A stretch of 64,000 nucleotides of DNA from Saccharothrix sp. ALI-22-I. Its GTDB lineage: Bacteria; Actinomycetota; Actinomycetes; Mycobacteriales; Pseudonocardiaceae. The position numbers and the translations under genes were made by a program. Below the pieces are notes generated by a model, which was not told the origin of the DNA, did not search any database, and saw only the letters and a list, made by a program, of their open reading frames with translations. Shown here piece by piece: positions 25,205 through 34,325 of the stretch (positions within the stretch are counted from its first letter, which is position 1; every line of letters begins with the position of its first letter). The stretch lies in assembly GCF_001984175.1 (NCBI RefSeq), contig NZ_MTQP01000068.1, positions 682,001 through 746,000 of the forward strand, read 5' to 3'.

Positions 25205-25453
25205 TTAACCCTGTGGGCGGTTGAGCACGCCGAGCAGGACGGCGTGCACGGCGTCGTGGTCACGGGGGTCGGCCAGTTGGCACGAAGCGCCGGTGATGGC
25301 GTACCACTCCTCCGCGCCCTCGTAGCGCACCGTCGCCTTCAGCACGCCGTCGACCAGCGTGGTGCGGAGTTCGAGGTCTCCGGTCACCACGCCGACCTCG
25401 TCGGTCATGACGCCGCCGGGTCCGGCCACGAAGGGGGAGGAGCGGTCAGCCAT
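25205..25453 (-). CDS. Hypothetical 82-residue protein
   Basis: A small soluble protein with an Asp/Glu-rich beta-strand pattern (MTDEVGVVTGDLELRTTLVD, YEGAEEWYAITG). An ATG 16 codons in (MTDEVG) is an alternative start. It is 6 bases downstream of the secreted HNH nuclease gene on the same strand, so it might be an accessory or cytosolic partner. No family is recognised. Confidence 0.6.
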   Translation of the reverse strand: MADRSSPFVAGPGGVMTDEVGVVTGDLELRTTLVDGVLKATVRYEGAEEWYAITGASCQLADPRDHDAVHAVLLGVLNRPQG

Positions 25454-25459
25454 TGGTTA

Positions 25460-26101
25460 TCAGCACCTTCCGAGCATGCTTTGCAAAGCAGACTTCTCCG
25501 CGGAGTCCACCCGCAAACCCCACTGGTACTTCGAGTGGATCCACATCTTGGCGTACGTGCACCAGTACGAGGTCAGCGGCGGCTTCCACTCGGCCGGGTC
25601 CTGGTCGCCCTTGGACTGGTTCACGTTGTCGGTGACGGCGATGAGCTGCGGATTGGTCAGGTCGTTGGCGAACGACTGCCGCCTGGCCGTGGTCCACGAC
25701 GACGCGCCGGAGCGCCACGCCTCGGCCAGCGCCACCACGTGGTCGATGTCGACGTCGGACGCCAGCGTCCACGTCGCGCCGTCGTACGGGCTGAACCAGC
25801 GGCCGGACGTGGCCGCGCAGGAGGAGTCCGTGACCACGTTCGTGCCGTCGCGCTTGAGCACCGTCTCCCGGGTGTTGCAGCTGCCCGAGACGGTGCTCCA
25901 GTGCGGGAACAGGTCCCGCGAGTAGCCCGTGGTGGAACCTTCGGCGGCCACGGTCAGTGCGTTCAATTCCGACTGGGCGGTGGTGAGACTGGGGATGTTC
26001 GGTGGTGTGGCCTGGGCAGGGGAGACCAGGGCAACTGCGAGCACGCCGGCCAGGAGCAGGGAAAAGATCGAGAATCGCGCGGTTTTGTTGACCGTTGACA
26101 T
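25460..26101 (-). CDS. Secreted HNH-type endonuclease (DUF1524/GmrSD-like)
   Basis: A 213-residue protein with a signal peptide (cleavage near PAQA-TPP, residue ~31). The HNH/His-Me core is DVDIDHVVALAEAW, followed by NPQLIAVTDNVNQSKGDQDP, giving the His, Asn and Lys/Asp positions expected for a metal-dependent DNase. The C-terminus YWCTYAKMWIHSKYQWGL is also typical of this actinomycete family. It is probably an extracellular nutrient-scavenging nuclease. The ATG is preceded by AGGAAGGT. Confidence 0.88.
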   Translation of the reverse strand: MSTVNKTARFSIFSLLLAGVLAVALVSPAQATPPNIPSLTTAQSELNALTVAAEGSTTGYSRDLFPHWSTVSGSCNTRETVLKRDGTNVVTDSSCAATSGRWFSPYDGATWTLASDVDIDHVVALAEAWRSGASSWTTARRQSFANDLTNPQLIAVTDNVNQSKGDQDPAEWKPPLTSYWCTYAKMWIHSKYQWGLRVDSAEKSALQSMLGRC

Positions 26102-26214
26102 TAATTCCGACCTTCCTGGTTTGGAAGCTGTCGGAATTACCTTGGGTCAATTTCCCGGCGGTTACAACGCTTTCGAGTGACGCCTGAATGGCGGTAGAGA
26201 AAATTCCTCAGTCA

Positions 26215-26886
26215 CTACAACCCTCGGACCAACCGCAGGTCCTCCGTGTGGCGGTACCAGGTCCACTTGCCCATCGGCCTCGGGTGTGCGATGCCGTCCG
26301 AGGTGACCTGCACGGGCAGGCAGCCGAGTTGGAACGCGCGCGCCGACGTGCTGACCACCTTGCGGCCGAACAGCCGCTTGTGGATGACGTGCACGACAAG
26401 CCCCAGCCCGCCCTCCGGGTCCGGGGTGACCTCCAGCCGGCTCGCCTGGCCGCGCAGCACCACGGTGTCGTCGCCGTAGCCGACGCCGCGCACGGGGCCG
26501 AGCGAGCCGAGGCCGACGAGCACGCCGCCGACGTCGTCCCGGACCAGCGGCACCCGGTCGGCGTCACCGGACAGGGCGAGGTCCAACGCGCGACCGGGGT
26601 CGGTCGGCAGGCCCCACAGCCCGGCCACGTCGGAACGCGGGTCGGCCGGCACGTACCCGAGCGGCACGTCGGCCAGTCGTTCGGTGCGCAGCAGCCGCAG
26701 CACGACGGCGTTGAGGTCGGCGTCCGTACCGTGCACAACGAGACGTTTGTCACCCGATTCGGCCAGGATCGCGTCTACCTCGGCCTTTCCCGGGCGTGCG
26801 GCCATTTGCCGCACCTCGAAACGGTCACCGTCAGTGATCATTGGCAACTGCGAGTTTCCGCAGGCCAGCACGATTCCGCGCACCAT
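26215..26886 (-). CDS. Diacylglycerol-kinase-like domain protein (weak)
   Basis: A 223-residue cytosolic protein divergent from purA. Residues ~40-60 (LVVHGTDADLNAVVLRLLR) resemble the GGDGTLNEVV nucleotide motif of lipid kinases, but the glycines are partly lost. The remainder has beta-sandwich character like the C-terminal domain of that family. The start is ambiguous: ATG 26889 or 26886, or GTG 26883, after a CAGGAG site. The catalytic motif is degraded, so activity is doubtful. Confidence 0.5.
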   Translation of the reverse strand: MVRGIVLACGNSQLPMITDGDRFEVRQMAARPGKAEVDAILAESGDKRLVVHGTDADLNAVVLRLLRTERLADVPLGYVPADPRSDVAGLWGLPTDPGRALDLALSGDADRVPLVRDDVGGVLVGLGSLGPVRGVGYGDDTVVLRGQASRLEVTPDPEGGLGLVVHVIHKRLFGRKVVSTSARAFQLGCLPVQVTSDGIAHPRPMGKWTWYRHTEDLRLVRGL

Positions 26887-26978
26887 CATCTCCTGGTCTA
26901 CCCTCAACAGCCGTCCACTGACGGCTCGGCCGTCGCAGGCATTCGGCTCTCTACCCGTCCAACCGCTTGGAGTTTCAC

Positions 26979-28268
26979 ATGCCGGCCGTCGTGCTGATCG
27001 GTGCCCAGTGGGGCGATGAGGGTAAGGGCAAGGCAACGGACCTGCTCGGTGACCGGGTGCAGTGGGTCGTCCGGTACCAGGGCGGCAACAACGCCGGGCA
27101 CACCGTCGTGCTGCCCACCGGCCAGAAGTTCGCCCTGCACCTGATCCCCTCCGGAATCCTCTCCCCTGGCGTGACCAGCGTCATCGGCAACGGTGTCGTG
27201 GTCGACCCCGGCGTGCTGCTGGAGGAGCTGGCCGGTCTCGACGAGCAGGGCGTCGACACCAGCAAGCTGCTCATCTCCGCGGACGCCCACTTGATCATGC
27301 CGTACCACGTGGCGATCGATAAGGTCACCGAGCGGTACCTGGGCAAGGCCAAGATCGGCACCACCGGTCGCGGCATCGGCCCGTGCTACCAGGACAAGAT
27401 CGCCCGCGTCGGCGTGCGCGCGCAGGACCTGCTGGACGAGAAGATCCTGCGGCAGAAGGTGGAAGCCGCGCTGGACTTCAAGAACCAGGTGCTGGTCAAG
27501 GTCTACAACCGCAAGGCGCTGGACCCCGAGCAGGTGGTGGACAGCGTGCTGGAGCACGGCGCCAAGTTCACCTCCCGCATCGCCGACACCCGCCTGCTGC
27601 TCAACCAGGCGCTGGAGCGCGGCGAGACCGTGCTGCTGGAGGGCTCGCAGGGCACGCTGCTCGACGTGGACCACGGCACCTACCCGTTCGTCACGTCGTC
27701 GAACCCGACCTCGGGCGGCGCGAGCGCCGGTTCCGGTATCGGGCCGACCCGGATCACCACGGTGATCGGCATCCTCAAGGCGTACACGACGCGGGTGGGC
27801 TCGGGGCCGTTCCCGACCGAGCTGAACGACGAGATGGGCGAGCGCCTGCGCAAGACCGGCGGCGAGTTCGGCGTGACGACCGGGCGTTCCCGGCGCACCG
27901 GCTGGTTCGACGCGGTGATCGCCCGGTACGCGGCGCGGGTCAACGGCATCACCGACTTCTTCCTGACCAAGCTGGACGTGCTGTCGGGTCTGGAGAAGGT
28001 GCCGATCTGCGTCGGTTACACGATCGACGGCGAGCGGGTCGACGAGATGCCGATGTCGCAGACCGACGTGCACCACGCCGTGCCGGTGTACGAGGAGCTG
28101 CCGGGCTGGTTCGAGGACATCAGCCACTGCCGGACGTTCGAGGAACTGCCCGCGAACGCGCGCGCGTACGTGGAGCACTTGGAGCAGATCTCCGGCGCCC
28201 GGATGTCCGCGATCGGCGTCGGGCCGGGCCGCGACCAGACGATCGTGCGCCACGACATGCTCGGCTGA
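26979..28268 (+). CDS. purA: Adenylosuccinate synthetase
   Basis: PurA makes adenylosuccinate from IMP, aspartate and GTP, the first step toward AMP. The 429-residue length is standard. The GTP-binding start IGAQWGDEGKGKATDLL, the IMP loop NNAGHTV, EGSQGTLLDVDHGTYPFVT and TTGRSRRTGWFD are all intact. ATG 26979 is chosen because TTGGAG upstream serves as its ribosome-binding site. The gene is monocistronic and ends at a clear intrinsic terminator. Confidence 0.97.
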   Translation: MPAVVLIGAQWGDEGKGKATDLLGDRVQWVVRYQGGNNAGHTVVLPTGQKFALHLIPSGILSPGVTSVIGNGVVVDPGVLLEELAGLDEQGVDTSKLLISADAHLIMPYHVAIDKVTERYLGKAKIGTTGRGIGPCYQDKIARVGVRAQDLLDEKILRQKVEAALDFKNQVLVKVYNRKALDPEQVVDSVLEHGAKFTSRIADTRLLLNQALERGETVLLEGSQGTLLDVDHGTYPFVTSSNPTSGGASAGSGIGPTRITTVIGILKAYTTRVGSGPFPTELNDEMGERLRKTGGEFGVTTGRSRRTGWFDAVIARYAARVNGITDFFLTKLDVLSGLEKVPICVGYTIDGERVDEMPMSQTDVHHAVPVYEELPGWFEDISHCRTFEELPANARAYVEHLEQISGARMSAIGVGPGRDQTIVRHDMLG

Positions 28269-28280
28269 GTTCGTTGTGAA

Positions 28281-28319
28281 AACCTCCGATGCCGAAGCAA
28301 TCGGCGTCGGAGGTTTTTT
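28281..28319 (+). terminator. Intrinsic terminator after purA
   Basis: A stem of about 15 base pairs (AACCTCCGATGCCGA with TCGGCGTCGGAGGTT, one mismatch position) around AGCAA is followed by TTTTTTC. It starts 12 bases after the purA stop. It is the only textbook hairpin-plus-U-run I saw in the window. Confidence 0.92.
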
Positions 28320-28361
28320 CATCATTCGGGACGCGTTGACTTCTCCCGCAGGGAGAAATCC

Positions 28362-29096
28362 GTGTCGATTCCCACCGCGGGTGTTGTCGCGCGTCCTGAA
28401 TCCGTAGGTGCGGAATCCGCCTACCCGCCGCGAGCGCCCGCTGTAAAACAACGTCGAAGGTTCCCTGATGTCGGGCGGTGGTTGAGCCCGATCGGGCTGG
28501 TCCTGTTGTGGCAGGCGGCGAGCAGCACCGGCGTGCTGCCGCCGGACAAGCTCGCCTCACCGGTCACCGTGTTCCGGTCCGGCTACGAGCTGGTCGTGGA
28601 CGGCCAGTTGGTGGACGCGTTCCTGGTGTCCTTGAGCCGGGACACGTCGGCCGAGGCGTGGCGTGAGGCGGAGAAGCTGCTGGAGGCGTTGGACCCGGCG
28701 CAGGTGGCCAGGGCGCAGGAGCAACTGCGGACGTCGCAGTCCGTGGGGCAGCAGCGGATGGTGGCCCTGCACGGTGGTTACCTGAGTCGTGGCGTGCGGG
28801 GGTTGGAGATCCACCCCGGGCTGTGGGCCGGCGTCGGCCTGGTGCGCGGCGGGGCCGGGACGGCGTTGGTCGGCGGCCACGCGGAGGTGGCGGACCTGAT
28901 CGAGGAGTACCCACGCCATCGGCATCGGGGAGTTCGTGTTCTCCGGCTACCCGCACCTGGAGGAGGCCTGCTGGTTCGGCGAGGGCGTCCGCCCGATCCT
29001 GGCCCAGCGCGGCCTGCTCGCGGGCACTGGGTTTCGGTGCCCGACAGCCGGGAACTGTCGGACCCCTTTGGCAGTCTGTCGATCGGGGGGTCCTGA
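28362..29096 (+). pseudogene. Broken ssu remnant: SsuC N-terminus joined to SsuD C-terminus
   Basis: Residues 1 to ~93 (SPIGLVLLWQAASSTGVLPP, then ASPVTVFRSGYELV and LVDAFLVSLSR) look like the start of an alkanesulfonate ABC permease (SsuC). From about base 28641 the frame continues as the C-terminal part of FMNH2-dependent alkanesulfonate monooxygenase (SsuD): AWREAEKLLEAL, SVGQQRMVALHGGYL, LWAGVGLVRGGAGTALVGG. Near 28911 an extra C breaks the frame, and the true continuation (FVFSGYPHLEEACWFGEGV) is read one frame over from ~28915 to ~29025. An internal deletion plus a frameshift has destroyed the operon. No ssuA, ssuB or intact ssuC/ssuD is present. Confidence 0.85.
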
Positions 29097-29097
29097 T

Positions 29098-29137
29098 CTT
29101 CGGGGGACGCCCGGCTCAGCGTGGGCGTCCCCCGAAG
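29098..29137. terminator. Bidirectional hairpin terminator
   Basis: CTTCGGGGGACGCCC (29098-29112) pairs perfectly with 29123-29137 around a 10-base loop. It lies between the ssu pseudogene and the end of the convergent GDPD gene, which stops at 29150. Confidence 0.8.
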
Positions 29138-29149
29138 TCCGGTGACAGG

Positions 29150-30253
29150 TCAGCCGTTGCGGGCTTCCACGGCGGTGTCGGGGTTGTCGGCGAAGACGCC
29201 GTCCAGGCCGGTCGCGTAGAACTTCGCGTACTCGCCGAACGCCTTGCCGTACGCGGCAGGGTCGGGTGAGGTGCGGAAGTCGGCCGGGAGGAACGTGTTC
29301 TCGTTGCGGAACGTCCAGGCGTGCACGATCAGGCCGCGGGTGTGCGCGTCACGCACCAGGGTGGTCGGCTCCCGCAGGAAACCCGCCGCGTCACGCGGGA
29401 TGATCCGGTCCTTCGCCGCGCCGATGCCGGACGCGTAGGTGCGGATCTCGCGCAGGCCGTCGGGCGTCACCAGGTCGCTGTAGGTGCGCTTGTCACCGGC
29501 CTTGACGAAGTCGTACGGCGCGCCCGACGAGTTGATCAGCTGCACCAGCGGCACCCGCAGCTTCGACTTGAGCTGCTTGAGGTTCGCCACCTCGAACGAC
29601 TGCACGTACACCTTCGCGCCGTGCCGGTTGAGGCCCGTCCGGGTCAGCACGTCGACCAGGCGCGGCTCCAGCGGGAGGCCGATCTCCTGGAAGTACGTCG
29701 GGTGCTTGGTCTCCGGGTAGATGCCGATGTCGCGCCCCAGTTCACGGGACAGCCGCCGGGACAGGTCGATGACCTCCTCCAGCGTCGGCACCTCGAACCG
29801 GCCGTCGTAGAGCGTGTTGCGCGGCCGGACCTCCGGGATGCGCTCCTTGGCCCGCAGGGTCTTCAGCTCGGCGAGCGTGAAGTCCTCGGTGAACCAGCCG
29901 GTGATCGGCGTGCCGTCGATGACCTTGGTGGTCTTGCGCGCGGCGAACTCCGGGTGCGCGGCGACGTCGGTGGTGCCGCCGATCTCGTTCTCGTGCCGCG
30001 CGACCAGCTTGCCGTCCTTGGTGACCACCAGGTCGGGCTCGACGTAGTCGGCGCCCATCCGCGCGGCCAACTCGTACGCGGCCAGCGTGTGCTCGGGCCG
30101 GTACCCCGACGCGCCGCGGTGGCCGATCACCAGCGGGCCCTTGCGGGATGACGCCACCTCGGCGTCACCGCTCGCCGACGCCGCCGGGAGCATCACCGCC
30201 CCCGTCACCGCGAGCGCCGCGAGCGCCACCCCGATGATCTTCGTCCGCACCAT
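29150..30253 (-). CDS. Secreted glycerophosphodiester phosphodiesterase
   Basis: A 367-residue exported TIM-barrel enzyme that hydrolyses glycerophosphodiesters to glycerol-3-phosphate and alcohol. The signal peptide is residues 1-28 (KIIGVALAALAVTGAVMLPA). The catalytic core IGHRGASGYRPEHTLAAYE, MGADYVEPDLVVTKDGKLV and IYPETKHPTYF match the GlpQ-type group with its HR-E-D metal residues. The long insertion and C-terminal GVFADNPDTAVEAR are also GlpQ-like. ATG 30253 is preceded by GAGGAGG. It probably scavenges phosphate. Confidence 0.92.
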   Translation of the reverse strand: MVRTKIIGVALAALAVTGAVMLPAASASGDAEVASSRKGPLVIGHRGASGYRPEHTLAAYELAARMGADYVEPDLVVTKDGKLVARHENEIGGTTDVAAHPEFAARKTTKVIDGTPITGWFTEDFTLAELKTLRAKERIPEVRPRNTLYDGRFEVPTLEEVIDLSRRLSRELGRDIGIYPETKHPTYFQEIGLPLEPRLVDVLTRTGLNRHGAKVYVQSFEVANLKQLKSKLRVPLVQLINSSGAPYDFVKAGDKRTYSDLVTPDGLREIRTYASGIGAAKDRIIPRDAAGFLREPTTLVRDAHTRGLIVHAWTFRNENTFLPADFRTSPDPAAYGKAFGEYAKFYATGLDGVFADNPDTAVEARNG

Positions 30254-30375
30254 CGCCGACCTCCTCAGAGAATCCAGACGCGCGGCAGCCTCGTCGCGCA
30301 CCGCGACGTCCTGGTCACCGTAGGGCGAAGGGCAGGCCACGTCACGGTGAACGCGTGGTGATCAGGCGCTGGTCG

Positions 30376-31929
30376 TCACTCCCTGGATATGGCCGCTTCC
30401 TCCAGGTCCAATTCGCGGAGCACCCGGAACAACACCTCGTCGTCGATCTGCCCGCTGTCCCGAGCCTGGACGAACACCTGGCGCTCGGCCTCCAGCATCG
30501 TCCGCCGCAGCCGGCGGTACGACGCGGCCGGGCTCTCGTCCTCCTGCCGGCCCAGCCGCTCCCACGCCGCGTTGCCCCGGTGCTCGGCCATGATCCGCAA
30601 CCGGTCCACGATGTGGTCCGGCGCGCCGGTGTCACCGCCGACCACCTCGTCCAGCTTGCGCACCGCCGCCTCCGCCGCCGCGTGCTGCACCTGCGCCTCG
30701 GCCAGCGCGTCGGTCCGCTCCTCGTTGCCCCGGAACCCGAGCTTGCGGATCACGAACGGCAGCGTGAGGCCTTGGAGGAGCAGCGTGCCGACGGTGACCA
30801 CGAACGCGCAGAACACGATCACCTCGCGGCCGGGGAGGTCCAGCGGCAGCGCGCTCGCCGCGGCCAGCGACACCACGCCGCGCATCCCGGCCCACGACAG
30901 CACGGTCACGCCACGCCACCCCGGCGCGCCCTCGCGGGTCCGGACCCGCTTCGACACCATCCGGGGCAGGTACGCGGCCGGGTACATCCACACGAACCGC
31001 ACCAGGATCGTCGCCACCAGCACGACCACCGCCGCCCACACCAGCCCGGAGGTGACGTCCACGTCCCGGATCACGTTCTTCAGCTGCAAGCCGATCAACG
31101 CGAACACGAACGACTCCAGCAACACGTCCACCGACCGCCACACCGCGGTGTCCTGGAGGCGCGTGTAGTACGAGCTGCGCGGCGCGTGGTGCCCGATGTA
31201 GAGCCCGGCGATCACGACCGCGAGCACACCGGAGGCGTGGAGTTCCTCGGCGAAGATGTACGCGCCGAACGGCACCAGCATGCCGAGCGCGCTCTCCAGC
31301 ACGCCGTCGTCGAGGCGCTCCCGGATCCACCGCACGCCCCAGCCGATGGCCAACCCGATGACCACACCGCCACCCGCGCTGATCACGAACGTGCGGGTGC
31401 CGTCCACCCAGGTGGCGGTGGCGCCGGCGGCAGCGGCCACGGCGACCTTGTAGACCGTCAACGCGGTCGCGTCGTTGATCAGGCTCTCGCCGGTGAGCAG
31501 CGTCATCGTCCGGCGCGGCAGGTTGAGCCGCCGTCCGATCGCGACCGCCGCGACCGCGTCCGGCGGGGCCACCACCGCGCCCAGCACCAGGGCCGCCGGC
31601 AGCGACAACTCGGGCAGCACGAGGTACGCGACCAGGCCCACGCCGAGCGTGGTGGCCAGCACCAGACCGACCGCGAGCAGGCCGATCGGCCTCAGGTTCG
31701 CCCGGATGTTGTGGTACGAGCTGTCCAGCGCGGCCGAGTAGAGCAGCGGCGGCAGCACCAGAACCAGGATCAGCTCCGGCTCCAGGGCGAACTCGGGCAG
31801 GCCCGGGATGAACGACACCGCGAGTCCGACGCCGACCAGCACCAGCGGGGCGGACCAGTTGAGGCGTTTGGCCGCCGCTGTGACGAGCAGCGCGCCGACG
31901 AGCAACAGGAGCAGTTCCGGTCCGTGCAT
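30376..31929 (-). CDS. Na+/H+ antiporter, CPA1 (NhaP/Nhe) family
   Basis: A 517-residue transporter with about twelve membrane helices. The ion-binding region has APPDAVAAVAIGRRL (helix 4 PDA) and ESLINDATALTVYKV (helix 5 ND pair), and WAGMRGVVSLAAASALP lies in helix 10. Residues ~415-517 form a cytosolic, charged helical tail. ATG 31929 leaves only 28 bases to the divergent zinc-finger gene. CAAGATT ends 5 bases before it, consistent with a leaderless mRNA. It likely handles sodium or pH homeostasis. Confidence 0.9.
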   Translation of the reverse strand: MHGPELLLLLVGALLVTAAAKRLNWSAPLVLVGVGLAVSFIPGLPEFALEPELILVLVLPPLLYSAALDSSYHNIRANLRPIGLLAVGLVLATTLGVGLVAYLVLPELSLPAALVLGAVVAPPDAVAAVAIGRRLNLPRRTMTLLTGESLINDATALTVYKVAVAAAAGATATWVDGTRTFVISAGGGVVIGLAIGWGVRWIRERLDDGVLESALGMLVPFGAYIFAEELHASGVLAVVIAGLYIGHHAPRSSYYTRLQDTAVWRSVDVLLESFVFALIGLQLKNVIRDVDVTSGLVWAAVVVLVATILVRFVWMYPAAYLPRMVSKRVRTREGAPGWRGVTVLSWAGMRGVVSLAAASALPLDLPGREVIVFCAFVVTVGTLLLQGLTLPFVIRKLGFRGNEERTDALAEAQVQHAAAEAAVRKLDEVVGGDTGAPDHIVDRLRIMAEHRGNAAWERLGRQEDESPAASYRRLRRTMLEAERQVFVQARDSGQIDDEVLFRVLRELDLEEAAISRE

Positions 31930-31957
31930 GGCGCAATCTTGCGTGATGATGGCCGGC

Positions 31958-32218
31958 ATGACCTGTCCCCACGTCCCAGATCTCCCGCCCGCGGTGACCC
32001 CGGATCAGCCCAAGGGTTGCGCGGACTGCCTGGCCATCGGCGAGCACAACTGGGCTCACCTGCGGATTTGCCTCAGTTGCGGGCACGTCGCGTGTTGCGA
32101 CTCCAGCCCGCGCCGGCACGCGACCGCGCACTTCCACGCCTCGGAACACCCCGTCATGCAGTCTTTCGAACCGGGCGAGGACTGGCGCTGGTGCTACGTG
32201 GACTCCCGGATCGTCTGA
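31958..32218 (+). CDS. UBP-type zinc finger protein
   Basis: An 86-residue stand-alone ZnF-UBP domain. The zinc ligands are visible: Cys3 and His5 in TCPHV, CADC, the LRICLSCGHVACCDSS stretch, and His residues in RRHATAHFHASEHPV. In eukaryotes the domain binds free ubiquitin C-termini; its bacterial role is unknown. In actinobacteria it often neighbours or is fused to Na+/H+ antiporters, and here it is divergent from one across 28 bases. This suggests a regulatory link, which is an inference. Confidence 0.9.
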   Translation: MTCPHVPDLPPAVTPDQPKGCADCLAIGEHNWAHLRICLSCGHVACCDSSPRRHATAHFHASEHPVMQSFEPGEDWRWCYVDSRIV

Positions 32219-32245
32219 CTTGGTGTTTCGGTTTGTTTCGGCGTC

Positions 32246-32275
32246 TTTACAGTCCCTTTAGACGGTCGGTCTATG
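32246..32275 (+). promoter_or_regulatory. Putative sigma-70-like promoter for the TRAP/TAXI operon
   Basis: TTTACA (32246-32251), 18 bases of spacer, then TCTATG (32270-32275) lies about 65 bases before the transporter start. It is one of few stretches here with a recognisable -35 box. This is a visual call only. Confidence 0.35.
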
Positions 32276-32339
32276 GCTGTGACACCGCACACAGATAGCT
32301 TCGGGAGCGCTGGATGCAGCGCGACACGAAGGAGTGCGC

Positions 32340-34325
32340 GTGCCGACCAAACCACAGGTCGAAGTCGACGAACTGATCGCCGAGTACGACGAGGAGCGCC
32401 CGTCGCGCACCCTGTCGCGGCGCTGGGAGCTGGGCGTGTGGGTGGCCGGTCTGGCCATCGCGCTGCTCGTGCTCAAACAGGTGTTCTGGCCGTTCAGCAA
32501 GGGCGGCCAGTACTACCTGGTGATCTTCCTGGCGGTCACGTTGCCGCTGGTCTTCCTCTGCTACCGGCCGCGCGGCAGGCGCGGTGACGGCGACGACCCC
32601 GGTGTCGTCGACTGGGTGGCGGCGGTCGCGGCGTTCGTGGTGGGCGCGTACCCGTTGTTCGGCGGGTTCGACGCCTTCCTCGACCGGCAGGGGCAGCTGA
32701 CCACGCTGGACGTGATCGCCGGGTCCCTGCTGCTGGTGCTGATCCTGGAGGCGTGCCGGCGGACCACCGGCTGGGTGCTGCCGATCGTCTGCGTCGCCTT
32801 CATCGCGTTCGCCTACTACGGCGGCTACCTGCCACCGTCCTGGGAGATCTCGCACGCGGGCGTGGACTTCCCGCAGATCATCAACGGCTTCTACAACGAC
32901 GCCACCGGGTTCTACGGGACGCCGCTGGACGTCGCCGCCACCTACATCGTGCTGTTCACGATCTACGGTTCGGTGCTCAACGCGTCCGGCGCCGGGACGT
33001 TCTTCGTGGACATCAGCTTCTCCGCGTTCCGCAAGTCCCGGACCGCACCCGGTCGCACCGCGGCCACGGCGGGGTTCCTGCTCGGCACCGTGTCCGGGTC
33101 CGGCACCGCGACGACCGTGTCGCTGGGCGCGGTGACGTGGCCGATGTTGAAGAAAGCGGGCTACCCCAAGGAGAGCGCGGGCGGGCTGCTCGCCGCCTCC
33201 GGTATCGGGGCGATCCTCTCGCCGCCGACCCTGGGCGCGGCGGCGTTCATCATCGCGGAGTACCTGGAGACGTCGTACCTGCAGGTGTTGATCTGGGCGA
33301 TCCTGCCGACGCTGCTCTACTACCTGGGCATCGCGCTGGCCGTGGAGATCGACGCGCGCAAGTTCGGCGCCAAGCCGGTGGAGATCGATTCGCCGAGCCC
33401 GTGGGCGCTGCTCAAGCGCGGCGGGTACCACTTCCTGTCCCTCGCGGTGATCGTGGTGTTCCTGGCGTTGAACATCCCGGTGTTCTCCGCCGTCGTCTAC
33501 GCCACCGGTGTCGCGGCGCTGTTCGCGCTGGTGGCCAAGCGCGGTGACGTGCGGGAGTGGCTGCGGGCGATGGCGGACTCGCTGTCGACGGGCGTGCGGT
33601 CGGCGTTGCCGGTGATCGCGGTGTGCGCGGCGGCCGGCGTGATCACGTCCACCATCACCAAGACCGGGCTGGGCCAGAAGCTGGCGTCGGCGCTGGTGAA
33701 CCTCGCCGCGTCGATCTCGTCCAACCCGACCGTGGTGCTGTTCGTGACGGTGGTGCTGGCGGCGGTCGCGGTGAGCCTGCTCGGCCTGGCCGTGCCGGTG
33801 ACCGCGTCCTTCATCATCTCGTGGGTCGTCATCGGGCCCGCGTTGATCGCCTTGGACGTGGCCCCCGAGGAAGCGGCCATGTTCATCTTCTACTACGCGG
33901 TGCTGTCCGAGGTGACGCCGCCGACGGCGCTCGCCGCGGTGGCCGCCGCCGCCATCACCGGCGGCGACGTGATGAAGACGATGTGGCGGACGTGGAAGTA
34001 CACGCTGCCCGCGTTCCTCGTGCCGCTGGCGTTCGTGCTGACCGAGAACGGCGCCGGGCTGTTGCTGCGCACGTCGTTCCTCGACGCCCTGTGGGTGTTC
34101 GCCGTCTCCGCGCTGGGCGTGGCCGCGTTGGCCGTGCTCACGGGCGGGTGGCTGTTCGGTCCCGCGCGGTGGCCCGAGCGTGCGCTCTGCGCGCCCGCCG
34201 CTGTGGCTCTGCTCTACCTGCAACCCGTCACCATCGCCGTTGGCGTGGGTTTCCTGTTGGCCGCGGTGGCGGTGCACGTCGTCCTACCCAAGATCGTCAA
34301 ACGGGGAGAGGAACAGCATGCGTAG
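32340..34325 (+). CDS. TRAP transporter fused permease (4TM/12TM, TAXI type)
   Basis: A 661-residue membrane protein that fuses the small (DctQ-like) and large (DctM-like) TRAP permease parts. It has about sixteen helices. Family blocks include FGGFDAFLDRQGQ, GTVSGSGTATTVSLGAVTWP (the DctM signature), ASGIGAILSPPTLGAAAFII and VLSEVTPPTALAAVAAAAI. It imports an unknown small organic acid using a sodium or proton gradient. GTG 32340 is chosen for the AAGGAG site. It overlaps the binding-protein gene by 8 bases. Confidence 0.93.
   Translation: MPTKPQVEVDELIAEYDEERPSRTLSRRWELGVWVAGLAIALLVLKQVFWPFSKGGQYYLVIFLAVTLPLVFLCYRPRGRRGDGDDPGVVDWVAAVAAFVVGAYPLFGGFDAFLDRQGQLTTLDVIAGSLLLVLILEACRRTTGWVLPIVCVAFIAFAYYGGYLPPSWEISHAGVDFPQIINGFYNDATGFYGTPLDVAATYIVLFTIYGSVLNASGAGTFFVDISFSAFRKSRTAPGRTAATAGFLLGTVSGSGTATTVSLGAVTWPMLKKAGYPKESAGGLLAASGIGAILSPPTLGAAAFIIAEYLETSYLQVLIWAILPTLLYYLGIALAVEIDARKFGAKPVEIDSPSPWALLKRGGYHFLSLAVIVVFLALNIPVFSAVVYATGVAALFALVAKRGDVREWLRAMADSLSTGVRSALPVIAVCAAAGVITSTITKTGLGQKLASALVNLAASISSNPTVVLFVTVVLAAVAVSLLGLAVPVTASFIISWVVIGPALIALDVAPEEAAMFIFYYAVLSEVTPPTALAAVAAAAITGGDVMKTMWRTWKYTLPAFLVPLAFVLTENGAGLLLRTSFLDALWVFAVSALGVAALAVLTGGWLFGPARWPERALCAPAAVALLYLQPVTIAVGVGFLLAAVAVHVVLPKIVKRGEEQHA

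Noticed and set aside
26215..26886. Active diacylglycerol kinase
   Set aside because: The nucleotide motif is degraded (GTDADLN instead of GGDGTLN), so only a weak fold-level resemblance is reported.
30355..32298. Very long open frame on the plus strand, antisense to the antiporter
   Set aside because: Its translation is His/Arg/Gln-rich without family motifs, whereas the minus strand encodes an intact CPA1 antiporter; it is a high-GC shadow.
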